Source: Streptococcus respiraculi (lineage in GTDB: Bacteria > Bacillota > Bacilli > Lactobacillales > Streptococcaceae). Taken from it: DNA of 64,000 nt. Both the position numbers and the translations under genes were made by a program. Below the pieces are notes generated by a model. The model searched no databases and had not been told where the DNA came from. It saw only the letters and a program-made list of their open reading frames with translations. Positions 39,041-47,577 of this stretch are shown here, one piece after another. Positions within the stretch are counted from its first letter, which is position 1, and each line of letters starts with the position of its first letter. Location of the stretch: positions 1,080,001 through 1,144,000 of the forward strand of contig NZ_CP022680.1 in NCBI RefSeq assembly GCF_003595525.1, in the 5' to 3' direction.

Positions 39041-39228
39041 TGTTGAAAATAGTTCCCTCTAATCAGAGAAGAGATTTTTTGTCTGAGACTTGCTCTCTCG
39101 GCTTTTAGTTCTGTGGATTATTGAATACAGAAGAGAAATTTGCTTGCGTTCGCACTAGCTAAGAAAATATCTAAAAACAAAGAAATTCATGCTTAGTCAA
39201 GTATAAATTTCTATATTGTCCAAAAAAA
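39041..39228. other. Intergenic segment left of IS30 copy 2
   Basis: No gene seen. A TTGCTTGCGTTCGCACTAGC stretch (39139-39158) resembles TTGGCTTGCGTCCGCCCTAT near 51272, suggesting another dispersed short repeat. A small hairpin GAAATTCAT...ATAAATTTC lies at 39181-39211. Bases 39215-39228 are the left target-site repeat. Confidence 0.45.
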
Positions 39229-40300
39229 GGCAAATTTCAAGTTCAAGTTAGCCAGTCTGTAAAAATTCTCTAGGAGATTTGTAACCCAATATCTTCTTTG
39301 GATAGTTGTTAATCCAGTTTTCAATAAATGTGACTTGTTGTTGAGTCACATTTTTGCTTCTCTTAGGCAACCAACGCCGGATGAGTCTATTATGATTCTC
39401 ATTAGTTCCCCTCTCCCAAGAGGAATAAGGGTGGGCATAGTAGATATGATCGGGGTCAAAAACTTCTGCTAAACGACTGAATTCAGTCCCGTTATCAGCT
39501 GTGATTGAGTTAATTTGATAATCTCTGAGGATCATTTTCAGAGCTTGATTGACTGAAGACGCGGACTTATCGGGAATAAGTCGGATGATTTGATAACGAC
39601 TCTTTCTATCAGTTAGAGTCAACAGACACTCATTTTTTGCCCGTGTTTGAATAACTGTATCAATTTCAACATCACCAACATTCTCACGTTGATTAATGCT
39701 TTCTGGTCGTTCCTCAATCGATTTTCCAGCCGGCTTAAAGTTAGGACTCGCTTGTTTTTTCTTCGTTTTCTCTTTCCGAGGATAAAGCATGTCAGCCTTG
39801 GTCAACCCTAAGTGCCCACGATGAATCCAGTAGTAAATGGTGGAGACGGAGGCAGGTATCCCTTTTACTTTTACCATCATCTCAGGAGAGTATTTCTGTT
39901 TGATGTAGTGAAGAATTTTTTCTTTGAGTTCCTTGGTTAGGGAAGTTTGCTTCACAGAATGTTTGCGATTATTTTGATAGGTTTTTTGAGCGAAGTCAGC
40001 TGAGTAGATTATTTCAAATTTTCCTTTACGCACTTGTTGCCTAACCTGACCACGTTTGACTTCGTTGTGAATGGTTTGAGGAGCCTTCTCTAATCTTCTA
40101 GCGATTTCACGATTTGAGAACCCTTCTTGAAGCCAACGCTCAATCATTCTACGCTCAGCTAGTGTCAAATGTTTCCTTTTTGGTGTATAATAGTGTTGCA
40201 TCTCAGAGTCTTTCTAATTGTTCTTGTGGTGATTACAATTATATCTCTCTGAGATGTTTTTTTATACCCTTGACTGGCTAACTTCATTGTAGAACTTTCG
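39229..40300 (-). mobile_element. IS30-family insertion sequence, intact copy
   Basis: About 1,072 bases with imperfect terminal inverted repeats (both contain AAGTTAGCCAGTC, the left end starting GGCAAATTTC and the right ending GAACTTTCG). ATTGTCCAAAAAAA occurs at 39215-39228 and again at 40301-40314, a 14-base target-site duplication. It carries one full transposase gene. Confidence 0.95.
39248..40201 (-). CDS. IS30-family transposase, full length
   Basis: 317 residues. An N-terminal helix-turn-helix (HLTLAERRMIERWLQEGFSN) is followed by a second DNA-binding region (SPEMMVKVKGIPASVSTIYYW). The DDE catalytic core shows DVEIDTVI (first Asp), ITADNGTEF (second Asp) and WERGTNENHNRLIRR (Glu). 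Frame intact from start to stop, so probably active. The reading frame is the reference for the broken copy at 10.5 kb. Confidence 0.96.
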   Translation of the reverse strand: MQHYYTPKRKHLTLAERRMIERWLQEGFSNREIARRLEKAPQTIHNEVKRGQVRQQVRKGKFEIIYSADFAQKTYQNNRKHSVKQTSLTKELKEKILHYIKQKYSPEMMVKVKGIPASVSTIYYWIHRGHLGLTKADMLYPRKEKTKKKQASPNFKPAGKSIEERPESINQRENVGDVEIDTVIQTRAKNECLLTLTDRKSRYQIIRLIPDKSASSVNQALKMILRDYQINSITADNGTEFSRLAEVFDPDHIYYAHPYSSWERGTNENHNRLIRRWLPKRSKNVTQQQVTFIENWINNYPKKILGYKSPREFLQTG

Positions 40301-40347
40301 ATTGTCCAAAAAAATTGAAAAATCTGAAAATTTGTGTATAAAAATTC

Positions 40348-40376
40348 TTGACAAGTGGATAAAAATGTATTATCAT
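40348..40376 (+). promoter_or_regulatory. Promoter of the aromatic-amino-acid ABC importer
   Basis: TTGACA (40348-40353), exactly 17 bases, TATCAT (40371-40376). It lies 47 bases past the right end of the IS30 element. Transcription would start near 40383, giving a leader of about 510 bases. Confidence 0.8.
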
Positions 40377-40416
40377 TTTAATAACCTAAAAGAAATGAGA
40401 AATGGAGAACTGCAAT

Positions 40417-40479
40417 ATGTTATTGAGTTGTCAACTAACATCAACCAATCATACATATTTCTACAGCTACTTTAGATAG
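40417..40479 (+). CDS. Tyr/Phe-rich leader peptide (20 codons)
   Basis: ATG at 40417 is preceded by GGAG at nine bases' distance, 34 bases into the predicted transcript. The peptide ends HTYFYSYFR: three Tyr and two Phe within six codons, and no Trp. The codons for Phe-Tyr-Ser-Tyr (40461-40470) lie in a segment that can pair with 40536-40545. Position, size, codon content and the terminator downstream are those of an amino-acid attenuator peptide. Not long enough to judge by codon statistics. Confidence 0.65.
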   Translation: MLLSCQLTSTNHTYFYSYFR

Positions 40480-40663
40480 TGTTTGTAGACATGGGAACAT
40501 GGATACAAACACGGGAACGTTACGTTTGTATCTATGTGGCTGTGGTAGTTTTGACGATGCCTACATAGATGATAGATCTAGATGGCATGTCAAGTCAGTC
40601 TGTTTTCATTTTACAGTTGAATTGAGGGACCGTTTAGATGTATCTAAGGCGGTCCCGTTTTTG
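40461..40663 (+). promoter_or_regulatory. Attenuator with alternative hairpins and terminator
   Basis: Three mutually linked pairings are visible. (a) 40497-40510 with 40524-40537, a 14-bp hairpin with one G-U. (b) 40461-40470 in the leader-peptide codons with 40536-40545, ten pairs enclosing the first. (c) 40530-40539 with 40561-40570, ten pairs that would break (a) and (b). A terminator follows: GGGACCG (40626-40632) with CGGTCCC (40650-40656), an inner TTTAGAT/ATCTAAG stem and GTTTTTG. No T-box consensus was found. Confidence 0.65.
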
Positions 40664-40892
40664 TAGTCCAGACCCTTTCTACTGACTCTTGGGAGGGGAC
40701 GCCCGACTGACGAGGGCTGTCAGAAAGAAGATGAGGAAGTTGGCTCATTTTTAAGATCCTGTATTCATAAGCGAAGTCATTCTAAGCTCTTAAATAGAAT
40801 TATTGAGCTGTGAATACATGTTCTAAGGTCGCTTTCTAGCATAGGGCTAGGAAGATTACTTATTTATTATATTGACAAAGGAGATTTCGATT
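40664..40892 (+). other. Leader downstream of attenuator
   Basis: No gene seen. It contains a GGGAGGGGACGCCCGAC-type GC-rich patch and an imperfect hairpin (TGTATTCATAA with TTGAGCTGTGAATACA) before the AAAGGAGA ribosome site of the first lipoprotein gene. Confidence 0.4.
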
Positions 40893-41864
40893 ATGGGGTT
40901 TAAACAATTTTTTGCAGGTTCAGTCGCTGTACTTTCTACGCTAGCACTCGTTGCTTGTAGTTCAGGTGAGAAATCAGCAGCATCAGATAGTGACAATGTA
41001 AAAGTGGGGATCATTCAGTACGCAGAGCATGATGCGCTCTCATCTGCTCGTAAAGGTTTCTTGGAAGCACTGGACAAGGCTGGATACACCGAAGGAAAAA
41101 ATCTGACCGTTGATTACCAAAATTCCCAAGGAGATCAAGCGAATTTACAGACAATGGTTGAGCAATTGGCTGGAAAAAATGATGTGAACTTTGCGATTGC
41201 GACACCTGCAGCTCAGGCTTTATTGAGTGCAGATAGTGAGACACCGTCTGTCTTTACAGCAGTGACTGATCCAGTCGAAGCGGGTTTGGTAGATTCCTTG
41301 AAATCTCCTGGGGGCAGCATGACAGGATCGATTGATGCGACCGATGTGGCAGGACAAATTGAGATGTTGGTGAAGGTTGTGCCAACAGCTAAGACCTTCG
41401 GTATTTTCTACAACTCAAGCGAGGTGAATTCAGAAGTTCAAGCCAAAGAAGCGAAGAAATTGTTAGAAGAAAAAGGGATGAAGGTTGTGATTAAGACTGT
41501 GACGACCACTAATGATGTGCAGCAAGCAGTTACCTCGCTAGCTGGTCAAGTGGATGCCATTTACTTGCCGACCGATAATACGGTTGCTTCAACGGCTTCT
41601 ACTATCGGAGATGTCCTCATGAAAGCCAAAGTACCAGCTATGGGAAGCGATGAAGCAGTCTTAGAAGCGACTCTCTTTACATACGGTGTGGATTACCATG
41701 CAATTGGTGTTCAAGCGGGTGAATTAGCCGTTAGCATCTTAAAAGGGGAGAAGCCAGCAGATTTGGCAGTCAAAACACCTGAAACAGCTGCCGTTGCCGT
41801 CAATGAAGAAATGGCAAAAGCAATTGGTATTGATCCAGTAACGATTAAGGAATTGGGAAAATAA
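40893..41864 (+). CDS. ABC substrate-binding lipoprotein (TrpX-like), copy 1
   Basis: 323 residues from ATG 40893 (AAAGGAGA upstream); a TTG further upstream would include the ribosome site in the gene. The signal peptide ends in the lipobox LVAC (Cys near residue 22). The mature part is an ABC_sub_bind domain: VKVGIIQYAEHDALSSARKG, NAxGDQAN-like SQGDQANLQT, and TDNTVAST. Related streptococcal proteins are predicted tryptophan/aromatic amino acid binders (trpXYZ). First gene of a four-gene importer operon controlled by the attenuator. Confidence 0.88.
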   Translation: MGFKQFFAGSVAVLSTLALVACSSGEKSAASDSDNVKVGIIQYAEHDALSSARKGFLEALDKAGYTEGKNLTVDYQNSQGDQANLQTMVEQLAGKNDVNFAIATPAAQALLSADSETPSVFTAVTDPVEAGLVDSLKSPGGSMTGSIDATDVAGQIEMLVKVVPTAKTFGIFYNSSEVNSEVQAKEAKKLLEEKGMKVVIKTVTTTNDVQQAVTSLAGQVDAIYLPTDNTVASTASTIGDVLMKAKVPAMGSDEAVLEATLFTYGVDYHAIGVQAGELAVSILKGEKPADLAVKTPETAAVAVNEEMAKAIGIDPVTIKELGK

Positions 41865-41885
41865 ACGATATGGGAGAAAAAGTCT

Positions 41886-42860
41886 ATGAGTAAAATCGGA
41901 AAATATCTGCTGAATGCGTCTATCATTGGTCTTAGCGCCCTTGCTTTAGCAGCCTGTTCATCATCGGATAGCAAGAAAGGTAGCAACGATACAGTCAAAG
42001 TCGGTATCTTGCAGTATATGGAGCACGATTCTCTATCAGCTGCGCGTAAGGGATTTGAAGCAGAATTGGCAGAAAATGGCTACAAGGAAGGTGAAAAAAT
42101 TACCCTTGATTACCAAAATGCCCAAGGAGATCAAGCAAATCTCCAAACCATTTCAGAGCAATTGGTGGGAAACAATGATATTATCTTAGCCATTGCAACG
42201 CCTGCGGCCCAAAGTTTGGCAACTATTTCAACGGATACCCCTGTTCTTTTCACAGCGGTAACGGATCCGCTATCTGCTGATTTGGTCAGCTCGATTAAGG
42301 AACCGGGCGGTCTATTGACAGGAACCAGTGACCAAGCGCCGATTGATAAGCAGATTGAATTGCTCGGACAAGCTGTGCCAAATGCGAAAACGGTTGGTAT
42401 CTTATATACAACCAGCGAACGCAACTCAGAAGTCCAAGTGGAAGAAGCAAAACCGCTTCTTGAAAAAGCAGGCTATAAGGTGGTAGTCAAAGGGATTTCT
42501 AACACCAATGAAGTACAGGATGCTGCGACAAGCCTAATGAAGGCGGTCGATGCAGTCTTTATTCCGACAGACAATACCGTTGCGTCAACTATGACCATGC
42601 TTGGGGAATTATCTGTTCAGTATAAAGTACCAGTTATCGGTGGCTCGACTGACATGGTTGATGAAGGGGGCTTGTTGACCTTTGGAACGAACTATGAAGC
42701 CCTAGGTCGTCAGACAGCTAAAATGGCTATTAAGATTATCGAGGGTGCCGATCCTGCCAAGACAGCAGTCGAATACCCAGAAACAGTTAACCTACACGTT
42801 AACGAAGACATGGCGAAAAAGCTAGGCATTGATACCTCAAAACTTTCTGTATCAAACTAA
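41886..42860 (+). CDS. ABC substrate-binding lipoprotein (TrpX-like), copy 2
   Basis: 324 residues. Lipobox LAAC near residue 23, then the same ABC_sub_bind domain as its neighbour with about half of residues alike (VKVGILQYMEHDSLSAARKG, NAQGDQANLQT, TDNTVASTMTM). The tandem arrangement suggests duplication followed by divergence, giving one permease two binding proteins. Start follows GGGAGAAAAAG. Confidence 0.88.
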   Translation: MSKIGKYLLNASIIGLSALALAACSSSDSKKGSNDTVKVGILQYMEHDSLSAARKGFEAELAENGYKEGEKITLDYQNAQGDQANLQTISEQLVGNNDIILAIATPAAQSLATISTDTPVLFTAVTDPLSADLVSSIKEPGGLLTGTSDQAPIDKQIELLGQAVPNAKTVGILYTTSERNSEVQVEEAKPLLEKAGYKVVVKGISNTNEVQDAATSLMKAVDAVFIPTDNTVASTMTMLGELSVQYKVPVIGGSTDMVDEGGLLTFGTNYEALGRQTAKMAIKIIEGADPAKTAVEYPETVNLHVNEDMAKKLGIDTSKLSVSN

Positions 42861-42921
42861 ACTATCAAAAAGCAACGAGGCTGGACACTTTTGTCTCAGC
42901 TTCCTATTAAAGGAGAACATT

Positions 42922-43818
42922 GTGGATCTTATATTATCAAGTATATCGCAAGGACTATTGTGGTCGATTATGGCGATTGGTGTGTATTTAACATTTCGGA
43001 TTTTAGACATTGCGGATTTGACAGCAGAAGGGGCCTACCCTATGGGGGCTGCAATCTGTGCCACAGGGATTGTTAATGGTATGAATCCCCTACTAGCCAC
43101 CTTGCTTGCTTTTGTAGGAGGCATGCTTGCGGGTCTTATCTCGGGTTTGCTCCACACCAAAATGAAAATTCCAGCCCTACTAACAGGGATTGTCACTCTG
43201 ACAGGGCTCTATTCGATTAACTTGAAAATCCTTGGTAAGGCCAATGTGGCACTCTTACGCCAGCATACCTTGGTGAGTCAATTGCAGAAAATGGGCTGGA
43301 GTAAAACCTATGCGGTTCTGCTGATCGGTGCGATTTTTGTCGTATCAGTGATTGTTCTTTTGACCTTGTTGTTAAATACGCAGGTTGGTCTTGCTCTTCG
43401 TTCAACAGGGGATAATATTCCGATGAGTGAGGCAAATGGTATCAACGTTGATAAGATGAAGATTTACGGCTATATGTTGTCCAATGGCCTAATTGCCCTT
43501 TGTGGGGCGCTTCTAACGCAAAACAATGGCTACGCCGATTTGAACTCAGGGACAGGAACTATCGTTATCGGTCTTGCTTCTGTCATCATTGCAGAAGTCA
43601 TCTTGCGCAATCTTCGTATTGGTTGGCGCTTGGCCTCCGTCGTTCTAGGCTCTGTCATCTATCGGTTGATTATCCTGGCTATTCTTGAAATTCCAGGTAT
43701 GGATGCGGACTTGGTGAAATTGTTTTCAGCAACTCTTCTTGCTCTTGTCCTCTTTGTGCCAGAATTGCAGAAAAAATGGCAGATTCGCAAGCCAAATCTA
43801 TCAGAAAAATCAGCTTAG
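42922..43818 (+). CDS. ABC transporter permease (TrpY-like, BPD_transp_2)
   Basis: 298 residues from GTG 42922, which follows AAAGGAGAACATT; the frame extends 93 bases upstream into the lipoprotein gene without a ribosome site. Eight or so membrane helices are present, with the conserved FRILDIADLTAEGAYPMGAA motif near the start and VGLALRSTGDN in the coupling loop. Branched-chain-type import permease. Confidence 0.88.
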   Translation: MDLILSSISQGLLWSIMAIGVYLTFRILDIADLTAEGAYPMGAAICATGIVNGMNPLLATLLAFVGGMLAGLISGLLHTKMKIPALLTGIVTLTGLYSINLKILGKANVALLRQHTLVSQLQKMGWSKTYAVLLIGAIFVVSVIVLLTLLLNTQVGLALRSTGDNIPMSEANGINVDKMKIYGYMLSNGLIALCGALLTQNNGYADLNSGTGTIVIGLASVIIAEVILRNLRIGWRLASVVLGSVIYRLIILAILEIPGMDADLVKLFSATLLALVLFVPELQKKWQIRKPNLSEKSA

Positions 43819-43831
43819 GAGGGATGAGAAG

Positions 43832-44632
43832 ATGACAACAATTTTATCAATTCAAGAGATTCATAAGACCTTCGAAGCAGGGACCATCAATGAAAACCAT
43901 GTACTGCGTGGGATGAATTTGGATGTTCAAGAAGGGGATTTTATCTCCATTATTGGAGGAAATGGTGCAGGGAAGTCGACCTTGATGAACAGCCTAGCGG
44001 GTGCCTTGACGGTTGATTCAGGAGATATTTTACTAGAAGGCAAGTCCATTAAACATGTTCCAGCAGCAAAACGAGCGCGGGAGATTAGCCGGGTCTTTCA
44101 AGATCCGAAAATGGGGACGGCATCTCGTCTGACCATTGAAGAAAATATGGCAGTTGCCTATCGTCGTGGTCTTGCCCGTGGCTTGAGCTGGGGAGTGAAA
44201 GACAGCGAGCGCAAAATTTTCAAGGAAGCCTTGCAAGAATTGGACTTAGGGCTTGAAAATCGGATGAAGGTAGACACCCAATTTCTATCAGGTGGTCAGC
44301 GTCAGGCTTTGACCTTGCTCATGGCCTCGCTCGTCAAACCAAAAGTCTTGCTTCTAGACGAGCATACGGCAGCCCTTGATCCAAAGACCAGTGACATGGT
44401 GATGAAGTTGACCAAAAAAATTGTGGAGAAGGACAAGTTGACAGCTTTGATGATTACCCACAATATGGAAAATGCGATTGAATATGGAAATCGTCTGGTC
44501 ATGCTCCACCAAGGTCGTATTGTTGTGGATGTACGCGGTGAAGAAAAAGCCAATTTGACGGTTCAAGATTTGATGGATTTATTCCATAAAAATAGCGGCC
44601 AGAAATTGACCGATGATGAGATGGTGCTCTAA
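43832..44632 (+). CDS. ABC transporter ATPase (TrpZ-like)
   Basis: 266 residues from ATG 43832 (GGAGGGATGAGAAG upstream). Walker A GGNGAGKST, signature LSGGQRQALTL, Walker B VLLLDEHTAALDP and H-loop ITHN are all present. It powers the importer with the permease and two binding lipoproteins. Last gene before a terminator. Confidence 0.93.
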   Translation: MTTILSIQEIHKTFEAGTINENHVLRGMNLDVQEGDFISIIGGNGAGKSTLMNSLAGALTVDSGDILLEGKSIKHVPAAKRAREISRVFQDPKMGTASRLTIEENMAVAYRRGLARGLSWGVKDSERKIFKEALQELDLGLENRMKVDTQFLSGGQRQALTLLMASLVKPKVLLLDEHTAALDPKTSDMVMKLTKKIVEKDKLTALMITHNMENAIEYGNRLVMLHQGRIVVDVRGEEKANLTVQDLMDLFHKNSGQKLTDDEMVL

Positions 44633-44640
44633 TAAGACGG

Positions 44641-44666
44641 AAAAAGCCCAATTGCTGGGCTTTTTA
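44641..44666. terminator. Bidirectional terminator between ABC importer and LysR gene
   Basis: AAAAAGCCCA (44641-44650) pairs perfectly with TGGGCTTTTT (44656-44665). A and T runs on both sides allow use from either strand. Confidence 0.9.
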
Positions 44667-44719
44667 TGTAACAATTCTTCGAATTATGATTCGTGTGATG
44701 AACGATTGCCATCACTTGT

Positions 44720-45625
44720 TCAAACAATATCTCCCAACTCCATTGAAGAAGTAGTGATAAAGTCGATAAAGTTTTTCAAATCTGTTGAGAGTAGCTTATC
44801 CTTGCGGTAGGCCGCATAGTAAATACGGGCATCTTTAAGGGCATCCATTTCAATCACTTCGATATCTTCGATGCTACTGAGGAAATCAAACTTGGGAATA
44901 ATTGCAAGGCCAAAACCTTGAGCGACAAGACCTGCAACTGTTTCATCTTCACTGACTTCAAAGGCAATTTGAGGTTTGTCCTCAAAGGGTTGGTAGAGTT
45001 GTTCGATGACAGGGCGGACACCGCTCCGTTTGGAAAACCACACTTGGGGGAAAATTAAGGTATCTTCCAAAGTGACGGTCTCCTGCGCGGAGAGCGGATG
45101 CTGTTTGGGAACAATCAAGACTAGGTCTTGAGAGAAGATAGGAATGTAGGAAATTGTAGGGTATTCATCGAGTTTGGAGCAGAATGCCAAGTCGTATTTG
45201 TCATGAATGAGGCCCTCGATCATATCAAGGGACATTCCGCTATCATTATGAAAATCAAAGATAGCATCTGTCTCTGGATAGGCTTCGATGAATTTTCGTA
45301 CGAGTTGGGGAACCGCTTTTCGACCCAGAACTCGGAGAAGGGTCAGATGGATATTAGGCTTGTTGGTATAACGCCGCTGTAAATTTTGCACCCCAGAGTC
45401 CAAAATAGCAAGGGAGGACTGGACCGTTGTGTAAAACTCCTTTCCTTGTTCTGTCAGGATAACATTGCGTCCCTGCTTGGTCAACAGAGGTACTTGTAGT
45501 TCTTCTTCCAACATGGCAATGGCGTGGCTTAGAGTTGGTTGTGTGATATGCAGGCTCTTTGCTGCATCGGTATAATGCTCTAAATCGGCTAATGTGAGGA
45601 AATAGCGGAGATGTTGTAGGTTCAT
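44720..45625 (-). CDS. LysR-type transcriptional regulator
   Basis: 301 residues. The winged helix-turn-helix (LRYFLTLADLEHYTDAAKSL through HAIAMLEEELQVPLL) occupies residues 6-52; a periplasmic-binding-like effector domain follows from about 90. It is transcribed away from the TIM-barrel/SDR/MFS/AroE operon, the usual arrangement for a local activator sensing a pathway compound. The effector is unknown; a quinate, shikimate or hydroxycinnamate-type acid is inferred. Confidence 0.92.
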   Translation of the reverse strand: MNLQHLRYFLTLADLEHYTDAAKSLHITQPTLSHAIAMLEEELQVPLLTKQGRNVILTEQGKEFYTTVQSSLAILDSGVQNLQRRYTNKPNIHLTLLRVLGRKAVPQLVRKFIEAYPETDAIFDFHNDSGMSLDMIEGLIHDKYDLAFCSKLDEYPTISYIPIFSQDLVLIVPKQHPLSAQETVTLEDTLIFPQVWFSKRSGVRPVIEQLYQPFEDKPQIAFEVSEDETVAGLVAQGFGLAIIPKFDFLSSIEDIEVIEMDALKDARIYYAAYRKDKLLSTDLKNFIDFITTSSMELGDIV

Positions 45626-45665
45626 AGGTTATCCTTCCTTTTTGTCATTCTTTCTGCTTACTTTT

Positions 45666-45748
45666 ATTATAGCATAAAATATATAAATTTTTTCTATCAA
45701 TCCTTGTGAAAAAATTCATTAGTAATTTGTCTTCTTTCGTTTTATAAT
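45666..45748. promoter_or_regulatory. Divergent promoters with LysR-type operator
   Basis: A TATAAT on the minus strand (45666-45671) serves the LysR gene and another on the plus strand (45743-45748) serves the operon. The plus -35 is poor, as expected of an activator-dependent promoter. Between them ATA-N9-TAT (45683-45697) contains a T-N11-A LysR-box core. Confidence 0.6.
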
Positions 45749-45792
45749 AAAAACTATAGAAAGTGAAAAAAATAACAAAGGGGGACATAAAG

Positions 45793-46629
45793 ATGTCACA
45801 TATTTCACCGATTACGATTAGTTCTTGGACTTTGGGCGATCAATGTTGTTTTGAGGACCGTGTGAAAGCAGCGAAAGAAGCTGGTTATGAAGCCATTGGT
45901 CTACGAGCTGAGACCTATGTTGATGCTTTAAACGAGGGTTTGACGGATCAAGATATTCTCGCTATACTGGAAAAATATCAAATCGTTGTTTCAGAAGTAG
46001 AATACATCGTCCAATGGGCAGAAGCACAAAGAAGTTATGAACAAAAATACAAAGAGCAAATGTGCTTCCATATGTGTCGTCTCTTTAATGTAGGACATAT
46101 CAACTGTGGTTTGATGGAAAACTATTCAGTTGAATATACAGCTCAAAAATTAAAAGAGCTGTGCCAACGTGCAGGTGATTTGATTATCGGGGTAGAACCG
46201 ATGCCGTATAGCGGTTTGCCAAACTTTGACAAAGCTTATGCAGTGGTGAAAGAATCAGGTGCTGAAAATGCTATGCTCATCCTTGATACTTGGCATTGGG
46301 TACGGGCAGATCAGCCATATAGAGCCTTGACTCCTGAAGAAGCAGCCAAAGTTATTTCAATTCAAATTAATGATGCTTACGAACGTCCATATGCGGCTTC
46401 AATCTTACGTGATGAGTCCATGCATGATCGTTTAGCGCCTGGAACAGGTGCAAAAGATACAGCTGGCTTCCTCAAGATGGTCAGAGAAGCTGGCATTTCA
46501 CCAAAAGTAGTCGGTGTCGAAGTGATTTCAGACGCCATTCTTGCAAAGGGATTGGCAGAAGCAAGTCAATATACCTTCGAACATACCAAAAAAGTTTTGG
46601 CTGAAGTATGGCCAGAGTTATTACCATAA
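45793..46629 (+). CDS. TIM-barrel enzyme (AP endonuclease family 2 / sugar isomerase-like)
   Basis: 278 residues from ATG 45793, which has AAAGGGGGACATAAAG upstream. The Xylose-isomerase-like barrel carries likely metal ligands in GVEPMP (Glu near 143), ILDTWHW (Asp), IQIND (Gln) and VVGVEVIS (Glu near 250). Relatives include 3-dehydroshikimate dehydratase, hydroxypyruvate isomerase and inosose dehydratase. Given the dehydroquinase, shikimate dehydrogenase and regulator around it, an action on a quinate/shikimate-type ring acid is plausible but inferred. Confidence 0.8.
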   Translation: MSHISPITISSWTLGDQCCFEDRVKAAKEAGYEAIGLRAETYVDALNEGLTDQDILAILEKYQIVVSEVEYIVQWAEAQRSYEQKYKEQMCFHMCRLFNVGHINCGLMENYSVEYTAQKLKELCQRAGDLIIGVEPMPYSGLPNFDKAYAVVKESGAENAMLILDTWHWVRADQPYRALTPEEAAKVISIQINDAYERPYAASILRDESMHDRLAPGTGAKDTAGFLKMVREAGISPKVVGVEVISDAILAKGLAEASQYTFEHTKKVLAEVWPELLP

Positions 46630-46656
46630 ATCATACAAGAAAAAGGAGAAACAAAA

Positions 46657-47514
46657 ATGTCAGATAATTGGTTGGGGCTTAGTGGAAAAACAGCAGTTGT
46701 AACAGGAGCTGTTGGTGGAATGGGCAAGACAATCGTACAAGAGTTTGCAAAACAAGGAACCAACGTTGTGTTGCTAGATATCCGTGAAGACGCCTTAAAA
46801 GAATACGCAGAAGAAATCGCAAGCGAATATGGTGTGAAAACCTTGGCAGTTGCAACCAATTCGACCGTCGAAGCTGATGTGGACCGCGCGGTGGAACTGG
46901 CTGTTGAAACATTTGGCCAAGTCGATATTTTGGTCAATACTGCAGCCATGCTTCGGGCTTGTCCGCTTGAAGATCTTCCGCTTGAAGAATGGCGTCAGAC
47001 AGTGGACATCAATTTGACAGGGTATTTCTTGGTATCACAACGCTTCGGTCGTCAGTTTATCAAGCAAGGAAAAGGAAATATGGTTCATATTTCAACCATT
47101 GCCTCTGTTTTCCCTGAAACCTATTCAGCAGCCTATAGTTCAACCAAGGCTGGTGTTAATATGATGTCACGCCAGATGGCAGCAGAATGGGGACAATTTG
47201 GTGTTCGTAGCAATTGTATTCAACCATGTTTTGTGAAAACACCATTGTCAGAAGCTTTCTATGCCGATCCAGTTGTTGAAGAAGGACGCAAGGCTCTTAC
47301 AGCTAACAAACGGATTGGAAATACCATGGATATTGCCAATGCAGTCTTGTATCTTGCAAGTGATCGGTCTGATTATACAAATGGCCACGAGTTACGTGTA
47401 GAAGGTGGATTTGGCATCATGATGGGAGACCAAACACCAAAACCTGGCGGTCGCCGTGAATATGCCATCAAAGAACATGACGCCTATTTAGAACGTTTAA
47501 AAGGAAATAGCTAA
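46657..47514 (+). CDS. Short-chain dehydrogenase/reductase
   Basis: 285 residues. NAD(P)-binding TGAVGGMG (residues 16-23), LLDIRED (an acidic residue after strand 2, favouring NAD), VNTAAML in place of NNAG, and the catalytic Ser (ISTIAS) and Tyr-x3-Lys (YSSTK). A C-terminal extension of about 25 residues after the usual SDR end contains PKPGGRREY. It probably oxidises or reduces a ring hydroxyl of the pathway substrate; the exact substrate is unknown. AAAGGAG precedes the start. Confidence 0.88.
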   Translation: MSDNWLGLSGKTAVVTGAVGGMGKTIVQEFAKQGTNVVLLDIREDALKEYAEEIASEYGVKTLAVATNSTVEADVDRAVELAVETFGQVDILVNTAAMLRACPLEDLPLEEWRQTVDINLTGYFLVSQRFGRQFIKQGKGNMVHISTIASVFPETYSAAYSSTKAGVNMMSRQMAAEWGQFGVRSNCIQPCFVKTPLSEAFYADPVVEEGRKALTANKRIGNTMDIANAVLYLASDRSDYTNGHELRVEGGFGIMMGDQTPKPGGRREYAIKEHDAYLERLKGNS

Positions 47515-47577
47515 TATTCCTTTTGAACATCACCATTTCTTTGAATATACTATCTTATTGAAGGGATTATGACATAA

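Noticed and set aside
40382..40892. T-box riboswitch upstream of the ABC importer
   Set aside because: The antiterminator consensus (GGGTGG-ACCGCG type) is not present anywhere in the leader; a leader peptide with hairpins fits better.
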